DNA from: Gammaproteobacteria bacterium
Lineage (GTDB): Bacteria > Pseudomonadota > Gammaproteobacteria > Eutrophobiales > Eutrophobiaceae
Direction: 5' to 3'
Length of the DNA: 34,364 bases
Assembly (NCBI GenBank): GCA_024278135.1
Contig: JAJRTU010000179.1
Location: 1-34,364, forward strand
A program made the position numbers and the translations under genes. Numbering within the stretch: the stretch's first letter is position 1; the number at the start of each line of letters is the position of its first letter. The notes below the pieces were generated by a model. The model had not been told where the DNA came from. It searched no databases and saw only the letters and a list, made by a program, of their open reading frames with translations. Shown here piece by piece: positions 25,452-33,384 of the stretch.

Positions 25452-26648
25452 CTACTGGCCTTTGTTAAAGCCATTATTACTCCAGAATTCTTTCTGTGCC
25501 TGCGTGACCTTGTGCAGATAGCGTCGAGATTCCTGACTGGGGTGCCTGCTGGTGAGCTGCTCATACACCTGGTCGGATGAGAGACGATTTATCTTTTCAA
25601 TGGCTTTATTGCGGTTCGAGGAAAAGGTCTTCAGGACATTCCCCGCACCGCCGTTGTAGGCGGAAATGACCGAGTAACGTCGGGCCCTGTTATCGCGCAC
25701 TTTTACCAGGTATTGTTCCTGTAAAATCTTCAGATAGGCGGTACCGATGTCTATGTTGTTTTCCGGATCGTAGAGATATTTCGGACTGGGTCGCCCCGGG
25801 CGTTGTTTGATTTTCTCGAAAACATCCTGTCCGGCAGTACTCGGTACGATTTGCATCAGGCCATAGGCAGGGGCGTGGCTGACGGCAAAAGGGTTGAAGC
25901 TGCTTTCCGTTTTTATCACACCGTATATCAGGCTTTCGGTTACATTATATTTTTTGCTGTATTTCTGCACCAGCGAAGCATACTTGTAGGCACGCAATTG
26001 TTGATGAGAGGCCACCAGGGGGAACTGAACCTGCAGGCCATCGTGTTTACCGATCTTTACCTTCCTGAGTTTATTCCGGATCAGGTATTCGGCATAACGG
26101 TTGGCGCGCCATTGCCAGGCGATGGCCTTGCCATCATGATCGACTACCTGTTCATAGAGGAAGGGCTTGACAGCCTTGTCCGTTCCCGGTGATACGTCGG
26201 AATAGAGATCAACTTCCCCCGGATCATCGGGTGTCAGCAAGGTCGTGATAATCGCTTTTTTCAGGTGGCCAGGCTGATCTTCGGGGGCGAGGGTTTCAAC
26301 AGTCACCATGCCGGCTTCAAAGTCGATGTGGGCACGGTTATAGTATTTGTCCGTGTACTTGACGTAATCTTTCGGCCCCGCTTCCTGAGCGTTGTCCTTG
26401 CCCCAGATGCTGTTGATGAGATTTCTGAACCTGTCAAACTTGACTTTCAATTTGGCGAGTTCCCGGGGCAGTGTCTCCGGGTGGGCCGCGATATCGAGAC
26501 CTTTTTGCCTGAGTATATTGCCTGCCTGTTGCACAGGGTCTTCGGCCCTGACAAGATCCTGGATATCCCGAATGTTCCTGTCGGTACAGGCGCCCAGTAA
26601 CAGCAGTAACAGTAAAGAAAGCCCTGCAACGTAATGTTGTATTGTCAT
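25452..26648 (-). CDS. mltC: Membrane-bound lytic murein transglycosylase C
   Basis: The 398-residue lipoprotein has a signal sequence with lipobox LGAC (lipid-bearing Cys21). A DUF3393 domain (about 50-215) and a C-terminal SLT domain follow, with catalytic Glu248 in GVIKTESSFNPFA and YGLMQIVPSTAG. It cleaves peptidoglycan between MurNAc and GlcNAc to give 1,6-anhydro products. Length is slightly above E. coli MltC (359). Residue 21 is followed by Thr, not Asp, so the mature lipoprotein should be sorted to the outer membrane. Confidence 0.95.
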   Translation of the reverse strand: MTIQHYVAGLSLLLLLLLGACTDRNIRDIQDLVRAEDPVQQAGNILRQKGLDIAAHPETLPRELAKLKVKFDRFRNLINSIWGKDNAQEAGPKDYVKYTDKYYNRAHIDFEAGMVTVETLAPEDQPGHLKKAIITTLLTPDDPGEVDLYSDVSPGTDKAVKPFLYEQVVDHDGKAIAWQWRANRYAEYLIRNKLRKVKIGKHDGLQVQFPLVASHQQLRAYKYASLVQKYSKKYNVTESLIYGVIKTESSFNPFAVSHAPAYGLMQIVPSTAGQDVFEKIKQRPGRPSPKYLYDPENNIDIGTAYLKILQEQYLVKVRDNRARRYSVISAYNGGAGNVLKTFSSNRNKAIEKINRLSSDQVYEQLTSRHPSQESRRYLHKVTQAQKEFWSNNGFNKGQ

Positions 26649-26840
26649 AATTCAGATCACACTTTTCTTTATCTTTGCATCAGAAGCTCATGACTATTTT
26701 CATCCTTTGGCTTCGCTTTGTCGCAACAACCTTTCGTTTCATCGAAGTTCACTTTATTTTCCCGGCGAATACGATCTAGTCTTGGCTGCACCGAGGCAAA
26801 CAGATCAATTTTATTTTAACCCTTACTCAGGAGAAACGAT

Positions 26841-27170
26841 ATGAACATACTATTCAGACGCCAAAATTTACCTGGCGTATTGTTGTGTGTGCTTTTCAGT
26901 ATACCGGCTGCAAGCATGGCTGCGAGCATGACCAATGATGAGAATAGCAATTCCATCACAGTATCATTTGCAGATCTGAATCTGTCACAGGAAGAAGGCG
27001 TTAAAACCCTTTACGGTCGACTTAAACTGGCAGCGCGTCAATCCTGTGGCTCCGCTGATACCAGAGATCTGCAACGCTTCAGACTGAACAGGAAATGTAT
27101 TGAAACCGCATTGGCGAACGCGGTCGAGCGCATTGACAACGAGCAGTTGAAGCAACTGCATTCCTCATAA
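26841..27170 (+). CDS. UrcA-family small secreted protein
   Basis: The 109-residue protein has a signal peptide (cleavage near SMAAS, about 25-28), then ITVSFADLNLSQEEGVKTLY, the family's VSYADLDL...GVxxLY pattern. Two cysteines, Cys69 and Cys86, probably form a disulfide. UrcA proteins are periplasmic and of unknown function. AGGAGA at 26829-26834 marks the start. Upstream, 26649-26840 is a 192-base divergent gap with mltC, AT-rich but with no clear promoter pair. Confidence 0.85.
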   Translation: MNILFRRQNLPGVLLCVLFSIPAASMAASMTNDENSNSITVSFADLNLSQEEGVKTLYGRLKLAARQSCGSADTRDLQRFRLNRKCIETALANAVERIDNEQLKQLHSS

Positions 27171-27191
27171 CATCAGGCCGTCAGGTTTCAG

Positions 27192-27228
27192 ATGACGCAC
27201 GCCCAGAATGAGGGCGTGCGTCATTTTA
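27192..27228 (+). terminator. Intrinsic terminator after the UrcA-type gene
   Basis: ATGACGCACGCCC (27192-27204) and GGGCGTGCGTCAT (27212-27224) form a perfect 13-base-pair stem with a seven-base loop. With the final T of the stem the run is TTTT. On the minus strand no T run follows, so it ends the plus-strand transcript. It directly abuts the stop of the convergent aminotransferase gene at 27229. Confidence 0.85.
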
Positions 27229-28362
27229 TCAGGATCCGAAGATCCGGTTTATCGTTGTTTCCAGATTGCCAACAGTGGTATCGATATTTTTCAGCTTTTC
27301 CAGACCAAAAAGTCCAATACGAAAGGTCCGGAAATCGTCAGGTTCGTCACATTGCAGGGGGACGCCTGCTGCGATCTGCAATCCTTCCTCCTTGAATTTC
27401 CCGCCGTTCTGGATATCGACATCGTTGGTGTAGCTGACGATCACGCCCGGTGCCTGAAAGCCTTCGGCGGCAATACTTTTAAGGCCTTTGTCCTGTAGCA
27501 GGGCGCGAACGCGCGCTCCCAGCATCTGCTGATCATTGCGGGCATTTTGTAAACCATAGGCTTCGGTTTCTTTCATGATGTCGCGAAAGCGCCGGAGGCC
27601 GTCGGTGGGCATGGTGGCGTGATAGGCATGCGCGCCCTTTTCATAGGCCTCCATAATTTGCAGCCATTTTTTCAGATCGCAGGCAAAGCTGGAACTGGTG
27701 CTGTTGTCCAGGTGTTCCCGGGCCGGCGCGTTCAGCATCACCAGCGCGCAGCAGGGCGAAGCGCTCCAGCCTTTCTGCGGTGCGCTGATCAGGATGTCAA
27801 CGCCGCTCTTTTCCATATCGACCCAGAGTGCGCCGGAGGCGATGCAGTCGAGGACAAACAAGCCCCCCACCGCGTGCACGGCATCCGCGACCGCACGAAC
27901 GTAGTCATCCGGCAGCAGTATGCCGGAGGCTGTTTCTACATGGGGAGCGAAAACGAGATCCGGTTTTTCCGAGCTGATGCGGGTGACGACGTCTTCAATG
28001 GCTGCCGGTGCAAAGGCCGCGTACTTCCCTTCATCGACTCGACGGGCTTTCAATACAGTCGTTGCGGCGGGGATATCGCCCATATCAAAAATCTGGCTCC
28101 AGCGGAAACTGAACCAGCCATTTCGAATGACCAGACATTTTTTGTTGTTGGCAAACTGACGCGCCACGGCCTCCATGCCAAAAGTACCGCTACCGGGCAC
28201 CACGACCACCGATCCGGCCCTGTAAACCTGTTTCAGCGTGGCGGATATATCATTCATTACTCCCTGGAATAACTGCGACATATGGTTAAGGGAGCGGTCG
28301 GTATAGACCACTGAATATTCGAGTAGTCCCTCTGGATCTACATCGGGAAGTAAGCCTGGCAT
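27229..28362 (-). CDS. Class V PLP-dependent aminotransferase
   Basis: The start was chosen at the ATG with CAGGAGG five bases upstream (28368-28374), giving MPGLLPDVDPEGLLEYS and 377 residues. The fold-type I pattern is clear: PGSGTFGMEAVAR at the phosphate site, Asp172 in LDCIASGA, and the PLP-lysine Lys197 in SAPQKGW. Members transfer amino groups between alanine, serine or aspartate and keto acids (for example serine-pyruvate or alanine-glyoxylate). The substrate cannot be told from sequence alone. It follows the S51 peptidase gene in the same direction with a 70-base gap. Confidence 0.85.
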   Translation of the reverse strand: MPGLLPDVDPEGLLEYSVVYTDRSLNHMSQLFQGVMNDISATLKQVYRAGSVVVVPGSGTFGMEAVARQFANNKKCLVIRNGWFSFRWSQIFDMGDIPAATTVLKARRVDEGKYAAFAPAAIEDVVTRISSEKPDLVFAPHVETASGILLPDDYVRAVADAVHAVGGLFVLDCIASGALWVDMEKSGVDILISAPQKGWSASPCCALVMLNAPAREHLDNSTSSSFACDLKKWLQIMEAYEKGAHAYHATMPTDGLRRFRDIMKETEAYGLQNARNDQQMLGARVRALLQDKGLKSIAAEGFQAPGVIVSYTNDVDIQNGGKFKEEGLQIAAGVPLQCDEPDDFRTFRIGLFGLEKLKNIDTTVGNLETTINRIFGS

Positions 28363-28432
28363 ATTTTCCTCCTGCCTGAAAAGCAGCGGATATTGTCTGA
28401 ACTTAAGCCCCATAGCAAGAGCTTAATTCCTG

Positions 28433-29194
28433 TCAATCCTTCGTCAGCAGTGACGCTATGGGTTGGAAGTCATTATTTTTTGCCAGTTTTTCCCTGATAT
28501 AGCGGCCCTTGTGCCAATAGACCTTCCAGGCATTCCTGTTTCTCGTGGCGGCGAGGATACGATAATGCATATCGACTATTTCTATGGCCGTACAATTTTC
28601 CAGGGCGATGGCAATGCCCCTGGTATGTTTCATCATCGTCTTCAAGGCCGGCTGGCGATGCCTTTCCACGTCGTAGTGCGGGCAGATCAGCGCATCGACA
28701 TAATCAAGTCCGCCCACCTTGATTAAAGTATTATTGTCCTTGTCGGTAAACTTTCTGGAATCGCTGTTACCCTGGCGAAACCAGCAGATGGCACCGGCAC
28801 TTGACCCACATAACACCGTCCCCTGCAGACGGGCCTGGTTCAGCAGTTTATCCAGCCCTGATTGTCGCCACAGATTCATCATTCTCAGTGTATTGCCACC
28901 ACCGACATAGATGATGTCAGCGTCACGAATCTTTTTCCTGATCAGCCCTGCTGCCGGCCGATCACGGTACAGCAACAAGGTAGTTACCCGACAGCCCAGT
29001 CCCCGGCCGAAATGTCGTTCCATCCCTTCACAGTACTCTGCATCATCAAGACTGGCCGTGGGAATAAACAACAGACGTGGTCTGGCTTTACCGCACAGAT
29101 GCACAATTTCCTCATCAATGGACAAAGTTTGCGGGGTCCCGCCTGCCGGCATCATGATACGGCCACCGCCGATAGAAATAATCTTTCTTCTCAT
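28433..29194 (-). CDS. Peptidase S51 family protein (dipeptidase E / cyanophycinase-like)
   Basis: The 253-residue protein has GGGNT at 98-102 and nucleophile Ser132 in the elbow CGSSAGAICW. His173 in CPHYD is conserved in the family. Family members cleave Asp-X dipeptides or beta-aspartyl peptides; a cyanophycinase is longer, so a PepE-like peptidase is more likely. It stands between djlA and the aminotransferase gene on the same strand. Confidence 0.85.
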   Translation of the reverse strand: MRRKIISIGGGRIMMPAGGTPQTLSIDEEIVHLCGKARPRLLFIPTASLDDAEYCEGMERHFGRGLGCRVTTLLLYRDRPAAGLIRKKIRDADIIYVGGGNTLRMMNLWRQSGLDKLLNQARLQGTVLCGSSAGAICWFRQGNSDSRKFTDKDNNTLIKVGGLDYVDALICPHYDVERHRQPALKTMMKHTRGIAIALENCTAIEIVDMHYRILAATRNRNAWKVYWHKGRYIREKLAKNNDFQPIASLLTKD

Positions 29195-29303
29195 TTCGTT
29201 ATTTTCTCAGACCCTCCCATGCTGCCTGCAGCGCCTGGTATGGCGGGAAACCACATTGTGTATTTCGTCGACAGTCTGTTGAATGCTGGTATTCCCCTGG
29301 TAA

Positions 29304-30101
29304 TCAAAAATGTCTTTCTTTTTTGATTTTCTCATAAGCCTGTCGAATTTCGTGGGTGCGGTCAGTGGCGATCTTAATCATTTCTTCGGGCAGCCCCCTG
29401 GAGACGAGTTTGTCAGGGTGATGCTGGCTGAGTAAACGACGATAGGCCCGCTTCACTTCCGCATCATCGGACTCGCCGGATACATTCAAAATAGCGTAGG
29501 CATCTTGCAGGCTTATCCCTGCCGCCTGCCCCGCCCGTTGGCCGCCCTGATGATGGAATTGCGCCCGAATGGCTGCATCCAGTTGAGAAAACTCCTGTTG
29601 CGGAAACCGCAGGATCTCGCAGACTTTTTCCAGCAATTTAAGCTCTTTCGGGTGTATAACACCATCTGCATAGGCAGCATACAGCTGGATTTCCAGAAAC
29701 ATGCGTTGCAGGTTTGAACGAAAGCCTATTTCTTTTTTCAGTTGTTGCAGGACGTCCAGTAAGGGGAAATCATCCTTCTTGCCCTCATTGAAAAGGGCAA
29801 TGGCCGCCTTCTTTTGTTCGGGTGACAACTGCATCTGATCCATGACCTGTTTAGCGATGGCGATTTCATCGGTGCTGACCTGGCCATCCGCCTTGCAGAC
29901 CGCACCCATAACGGAAAACGATGCGGTGAAAAATGCTGTTTGTACACGCTGCTGATTACCACGCTGGAAGCCGCCCATGTCGTCCAGACCATGCAGGCCC
30001 TTGTCAAAATTGTGGCCAAGTGCAGCACCCAGTAATGCACCCAATGGCCCACCGAGCACAAAGCCAAAGGTGCCGCCCAACAGTTTGCCCCACCAACTCA
30101 T
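29304..30101 (-). CDS. djlA: Membrane-anchored DnaJ-like co-chaperone DjlA
   Basis: The 265-residue protein has a glycine-rich N-terminal membrane segment (GTFGFVLGGPLGALLGAALG), a TerB-like domain (about 55-175), and a C-terminal J domain with the HPD motif at 228-230 in LSQHHPDKL. It stimulates DnaK ATPase at the inner membrane. Order of domains matches E. coli DjlA (271 residues). Confidence 0.94.
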   Translation of the reverse strand: MSWWGKLLGGTFGFVLGGPLGALLGAALGHNFDKGLHGLDDMGGFQRGNQQRVQTAFFTASFSVMGAVCKADGQVSTDEIAIAKQVMDQMQLSPEQKKAAIALFNEGKKDDFPLLDVLQQLKKEIGFRSNLQRMFLEIQLYAAYADGVIHPKELKLLEKVCEILRFPQQEFSQLDAAIRAQFHHQGGQRAGQAAGISLQDAYAILNVSGESDDAEVKRAYRRLLSQHHPDKLVSRGLPEEMIKIATDRTHEIRQAYEKIKKERHF

Positions 30102-30187
30102 GTCTTTATTCCTTTTTCATAGTGAGTTCCGATTATATCGGTATAATGCGCAGCGTTTAATTAAATCAACAAAAAAAGAAAGGCAGT

Positions 30188-31015
30188 ATGGGAAAAGGCA
30201 ACAAGAACAAACGCAAAACCAGGGCACGCTCTCTGGCTGACCGGGTGGACAAACACCTTCTCTACGAAGAGGCTGTGCAATGTGTTGAGGCAGAAATTGA
30301 TTTCGTGGATGAGATATTCGAGAAGTTGCGAAAGCGCAAGGCGAAAAGCCTGCGCGAAGATTTCAGCGGTACTTCCAACTCGTCCTGTGAATGGGTAAAA
30401 CGTCGCGGCAGCAATGTCGCCTATTGTGTCGATATCGATGCCGATGTGCAGGAATGGGGCAAACACCATCACATAGAGAAAATGTCGGTTGATCAACAAC
30501 AGCGGGTGAATTTGATCACCGCCGATGTAATCAAATCCGCAGTCAAGCCGGTGGATGTGGTGTTGGCGATGAACTTCAGCTACTGGATATTCAAGGAACG
30601 CCGACTGATGATCCGGTATTTCCGCAGCGTCTATGATGCCCTGGCGAGTGATGGTGTGTTTTTTCTCGACAGTTTCGGGGGCTACGAGTCCTTTCAGGAA
30701 CTGGAAGAGAGTACCGAACATGATGGCTTCACCTATATCTGGGATCAGTCACACTACAATCCCATCACCGGAGACGGTTTGTTCCATATTCACTTCAGAT
30801 TCAAAGACGGTTCGGCACTGGAAAAAGCCTTCACCTACGACTGGCGCATCTGGACGCTGCCGGAAATCACGGAGATGCTCAGCGAGGCCGGTTTCAACGC
30901 CGAGGTCTACTGGGAAGGGACAGACGAAAACGGCGACGGTAACGGCGTATTTGAAGCAAGCACTGAAGGCGAAGCCGATGCGGGCTGGATAGCCTATATC
31001 GTTGCGGCAAAGTAA
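30188..31015 (+). CDS. Class I SAM-dependent methyltransferase of uncertain substrate
   Basis: The 275-residue protein begins with a basic stretch (MGKGNKNKRKTRAR) that could bind nucleic acid. The motif I position reads REDFSGTSNSSCEWVKRRG, followed by VDIDADVQEWGK as motif II. The usual GxGxG is replaced by FSGT. The later part has DVVLAMNFSYWIF and DGVFFLDSFGG, which fit motifs IV-V, and an aromatic C-terminal sheet. It is divergent from djlA (86-base gap). I do not recognise a substrate or symbol. Confidence 0.65.
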   Translation: MGKGNKNKRKTRARSLADRVDKHLLYEEAVQCVEAEIDFVDEIFEKLRKRKAKSLREDFSGTSNSSCEWVKRRGSNVAYCVDIDADVQEWGKHHHIEKMSVDQQQRVNLITADVIKSAVKPVDVVLAMNFSYWIFKERRLMIRYFRSVYDALASDGVFFLDSFGGYESFQELEESTEHDGFTYIWDQSHYNPITGDGLFHIHFRFKDGSALEKAFTYDWRIWTLPEITEMLSEAGFNAEVYWEGTDENGDGNGVFEASTEGEADAGWIAYIVAAK

Positions 31016-31092
31016 GAAAGGACACAGGAATACATACACCTCTACCACCTTTCAACGAATAAACAAAAACCACCTGGAACTGGAACCTGGGA

Positions 31093-31110
31093 ATTGTAGC
31101 GATATTGTAG
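31093..31110. repeat. ATTGTAG direct repeat upstream of hicAB
   Basis: ATTGTAG occurs at 31093-31099 and 31104-31110, 11 bases apart (one helical turn). This could be an operator or promoter remnant for the toxin-antitoxin pair, but short repeats like this arise by chance. The 219-base gap 31016-31234 is AT-rich and shows no gene. Confidence 0.3.
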
Positions 31111-31234
31111 AGATAGAAACATAACAAAAGCATTCGCCAGGCAGCAAGAAGTGCGGTGATGTCGACGTGGGAAAATTGGGTGGGCCGTTGGTGATGCAGA
31201 TCGTTATGTGAATGTAAAACAGGAGGAGAGAGAA

Positions 31235-31432
31235 ATGCCACCAAAGATCAGGGATTTGATTGCGGAACTGGAACGTGCTGGCTTTAAAAATCTGGGAGGG
31301 AAAGGCAGTCATCGTAATTTTACTCACCCAAATTCGCTGGAACCGATTACAATTTCAGGTAAAACTGGTGGTGATGCCAAACATTATCAAATCCGAGCGG
31401 TCCGACTTATTATAGAGGAATCGAAAAAATGA
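31235..31432 (+). CDS. hicA: HicA-type toxin (mRNA interferase)
   Basis: The start was set at the ATG preceded by AGGAGGAG (31221-31228); the frame is open nine codons earlier. The 65-residue protein has the double-stranded-RNA-binding-like fold of HicA: RDLIAELERAGFKNLGGKGSHRNF with the catalytic His in GSH, and a C-terminal ...YQIRAVRLIIEE. It would cleave mRNA when free. It overlaps hicB by four bases and is low in GC compared with its neighbours. Confidence 0.9.
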   Translation: MPPKIRDLIAELERAGFKNLGGKGSHRNFTHPNSLEPITISGKTGGDAKHYQIRAVRLIIEESKK

Positions 31433-31668
31433 AAGATAGTGCTAAATATGTAAAAATCGTCGAATGGTCCGACGAGGACCAATGTTATGTTGGTAGCGCT
31501 CCCGGTCTGATATTCGGCGGGTGTCATGGGCAAAATGAAAAGGAAGTATTTGACGAACTTTGTCAAATTGTGGAGGAAGCCATTATCATTTACAGTAAAG
31601 AAGGAAAGACTCTCCCACCTCCAACATCCGGTCGCGACTATGTAAATAAACTTCAATCCGTCGCATAG
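31429..31668 (+). CDS. hicB: HicB-type antitoxin, short form
   Basis: The 79-residue protein has the HicB partial RNase H-like fold: KIVEWSDEDQCYVGSAPGLI, FGGCHGQNEKEVFDELCQIVEEAI, and LPPPTSGR. It ends soon after, so it lacks the C-terminal DNA-binding domain (ribbon-helix-helix or HTH) that longer HicB proteins have. It would bind and block HicA but may not repress its own promoter. Start overlaps the hicA stop in ATGA. Confidence 0.88.
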   Translation: MKDSAKYVKIVEWSDEDQCYVGSAPGLIFGGCHGQNEKEVFDELCQIVEEAIIIYSKEGKTLPPPTSGRDYVNKLQSVA

Positions 31669-31670
31669 CA

Positions 31671-31696
31671 AGCGGGTTTCCGGCGCATTGAAATGC
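31671..31696. repeat. Copy 2 of the 13-base repeat with a partial palindrome
   Basis: AGCGGGTTTCCGG at 31671-31683 is identical to the copy at 25397-25409. After it comes an imperfect dyad with GCATT and AATGCC. It starts three bases after the hicB stop. The rest of the 120-base gap to phoU shows no clear signal. Confidence 0.35.
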
Positions 31697-31788
31697 CATC
31701 CGACAGTTCTTGTGTTTTCAGCCTGGCGGCCGGGTCATGGATCGGCGGTCTGAGGTTCTGAACCCGATCAAATCGAGTGTTGTACAAA

Positions 31789-32493
31789 CTATTGCCCCGG
31801 TTTTATCGTCTCCTCCATTTCTTCAATGGTGAGATGGCGAACGTCCTTGCCTTCCACGAAATAAACAATGTACTCGCAAATATTGCGGGCATGATCGCCT
31901 ATTCTTTCCAGTGAACGTACCGTCCAGACGGCGTCGATGACGCTGCTGATACTACGTGGGTCTTCCATCATATAAGTGATCAGTTGTCGCAGTATGGCGG
32001 TATATTGTTCGTCTGACTCCGGCTCCCTGGCGGCGGTCTTTACTGCCGCAGTTGAATCCATACGGGCAAAGGCGTCCAGTGCATCGCGTACCATCTCGCG
32101 GACAAAATTCCCCATCGCATTGATGCCGACGTAGTAGGATTTCGCGCCCTGTTTTTCGGTCAGGTAGATGGCCATTTTTGCCACTTTTTCCGCTTCGTCA
32201 CCGATGCGCTCCAGATCAGTAATGGTTTTAATAACTGCGGTAATCAGGCGCAGATCGCCGGCGGCGGGTTGCCGGCGGGCGAGGATTTGTGTGCACTCCT
32301 CGTCGATGGACACTTCGCAGGTGTTGACTCTGGGTTCGTTCGTGATCACCGATTGTGCGCGTTCGATGTCTGAATCGGTCAGCGACTTCAATGCATCGCC
32401 CAGTTGCTTTTCCACAAGGCCACCCATGGCCAGGACATGGCTGCGGATGTTATCGAGTTCATTGTCGAATTGCCGGGATATGTGCTGATTCAT
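31789..32493 (-). CDS. phoU: Phosphate transport system regulator PhoU
   Basis: The 234-residue all-helical protein has two PhoU repeats with acidic metal-binding motifs: DLERIGDEAEKVAK in the first and SLERIGDHARNICEYIVYFVEG in the second. PhoU connects the Pst transporter with the PhoR kinase and keeps the Pho regulon off when phosphate is plentiful. It follows pstB by 21 bases, the normal pstSCAB-phoU order. Confidence 0.96.
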   Translation of the reverse strand: MNQHISRQFDNELDNIRSHVLAMGGLVEKQLGDALKSLTDSDIERAQSVITNEPRVNTCEVSIDEECTQILARRQPAAGDLRLITAVIKTITDLERIGDEAEKVAKMAIYLTEKQGAKSYYVGINAMGNFVREMVRDALDAFARMDSTAAVKTAAREPESDEQYTAILRQLITYMMEDPRSISSVIDAVWTVRSLERIGDHARNICEYIVYFVEGKDVRHLTIEEMEETIKPGQ

Positions 32494-32514
32494 AAGATTT
32501 CTCCGGGAGCAGAT

Positions 32515-33384
32515 CTAGCCATAGCGACCAGTAATATAGTCTTCCGTCATTTTCTGTGTCGGTTTGGTGAAAATGGTATTGGTATCGTTGAATTCAATCA
32601 ATTCGCCCAGGTACATGTAAGCGGTATAATCCGACACCCGCGCCGCCTGCTGCATATTATGAGTAACGATGACGATGGTGTAGTTTGACTTCAGTTCGTA
32701 GATCAATTCTTCAATTTTCAGCGTCGAAATAGGATCCAGTGCTGAGGCGGGCTCATCCAGCAACAACACTTCCGGTTCGATGGCGATGGCACGGGCGATG
32801 ACCAGGCGTTGTTGCTGCCCGCCCGACAGCCCCATGGCATTATCTTCCAGACGATCTTTCACTTCATCCCACAGAGCCGCCAGCCGCAATGACTTTTCCA
32901 CCGCCTCATCCAGTACCCGCCGGCCTGTTATACCCTGTAAACGCAAACCATAGGCGACATTTTCGAAAATAGATTTGGGAAAGGGGTTCGGTTTCTGGAA
33001 CACCATGCCGATACGACGGCGCAATTCCGCGACGTTCACTGATTTGTCGTAGATATCCTCACCATGCAGTGTGATGGAACCGGAGATATTGACCGTGCTG
33101 ATCAAATCATTCATCCGGTTGAAACAACGTAACAAGGTGGATTTACCACAGCCGCTGGGACCGATAAAGGCCGTCACTCGTTTTTCCGGGATGACCATGG
33201 AAATATCTTTCAAGGCCTGTTTCTCGCTGTAAAACAAATTGAGTGTATTGACATGCAAACAGGTATTTTCGTTATCCAGCACCAACCCGGCGTCCTGTTG
33301 CGTCAGTTTGCTCATGTCAAAGGCGTGTGTCGGCGGCTCCCGCTTCACAGCGTTATCCGGTGTTTCAATATTATTCGGCTGCAC
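32515..33384 (-). CDS. pstB: Phosphate ABC transporter, ATP-binding protein
   Basis: The 289-residue protein has Walker [10 protein letters not shown], signature LSGGQQQR, Walker B VLLLDEP and [13 protein letters not shown], all typical of PstB. An N-terminal extension of about 40 residues precedes the first strand. The start used is a GTG inside pstA (14-base overlap) with GAGAG upstream. An ATG at 33315 would remove 23 residues. It powers high-affinity phosphate import. Confidence 0.95.
   Translation of the reverse strand: MQPNNIETPDNAVKREPPTHAFDMSKLTQQDAGLVLDNENTCLHVNTLNLFYSEKQALKDISMVIPEKRVTAFIGPSGCGKSTLLRCFNRMNDLISTVNISGSITLHGEDIYDKSVNVAELRRRIGMVFQKPNPFPKSIFENVAYGLRLQGITGRRVLDEAVEKSLRLAALWDEVKDRLEDNAMGLSGGQQQRLVIARAIAIEPEVLLLDEPASALDPISTLKIEELIYELKSNYTIVIVTHNMQQAARVSDYTAYMYLGELIEFNDTNTIFTKPTQKMTEDYITGRYG

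Noticed and set aside
27619-28272. 217-codon open frame antisense to the aminotransferase gene
   Set aside because: Its product has no family features, and the opposite strand carries a gene with a strong ribosome site and PLP motifs.
31016-31234. Mobile-element or integron remnant upstream of hicAB
   Set aside because: I found no inverted repeats, target duplications or transposase or integrase remains; only AT-rich sequence.
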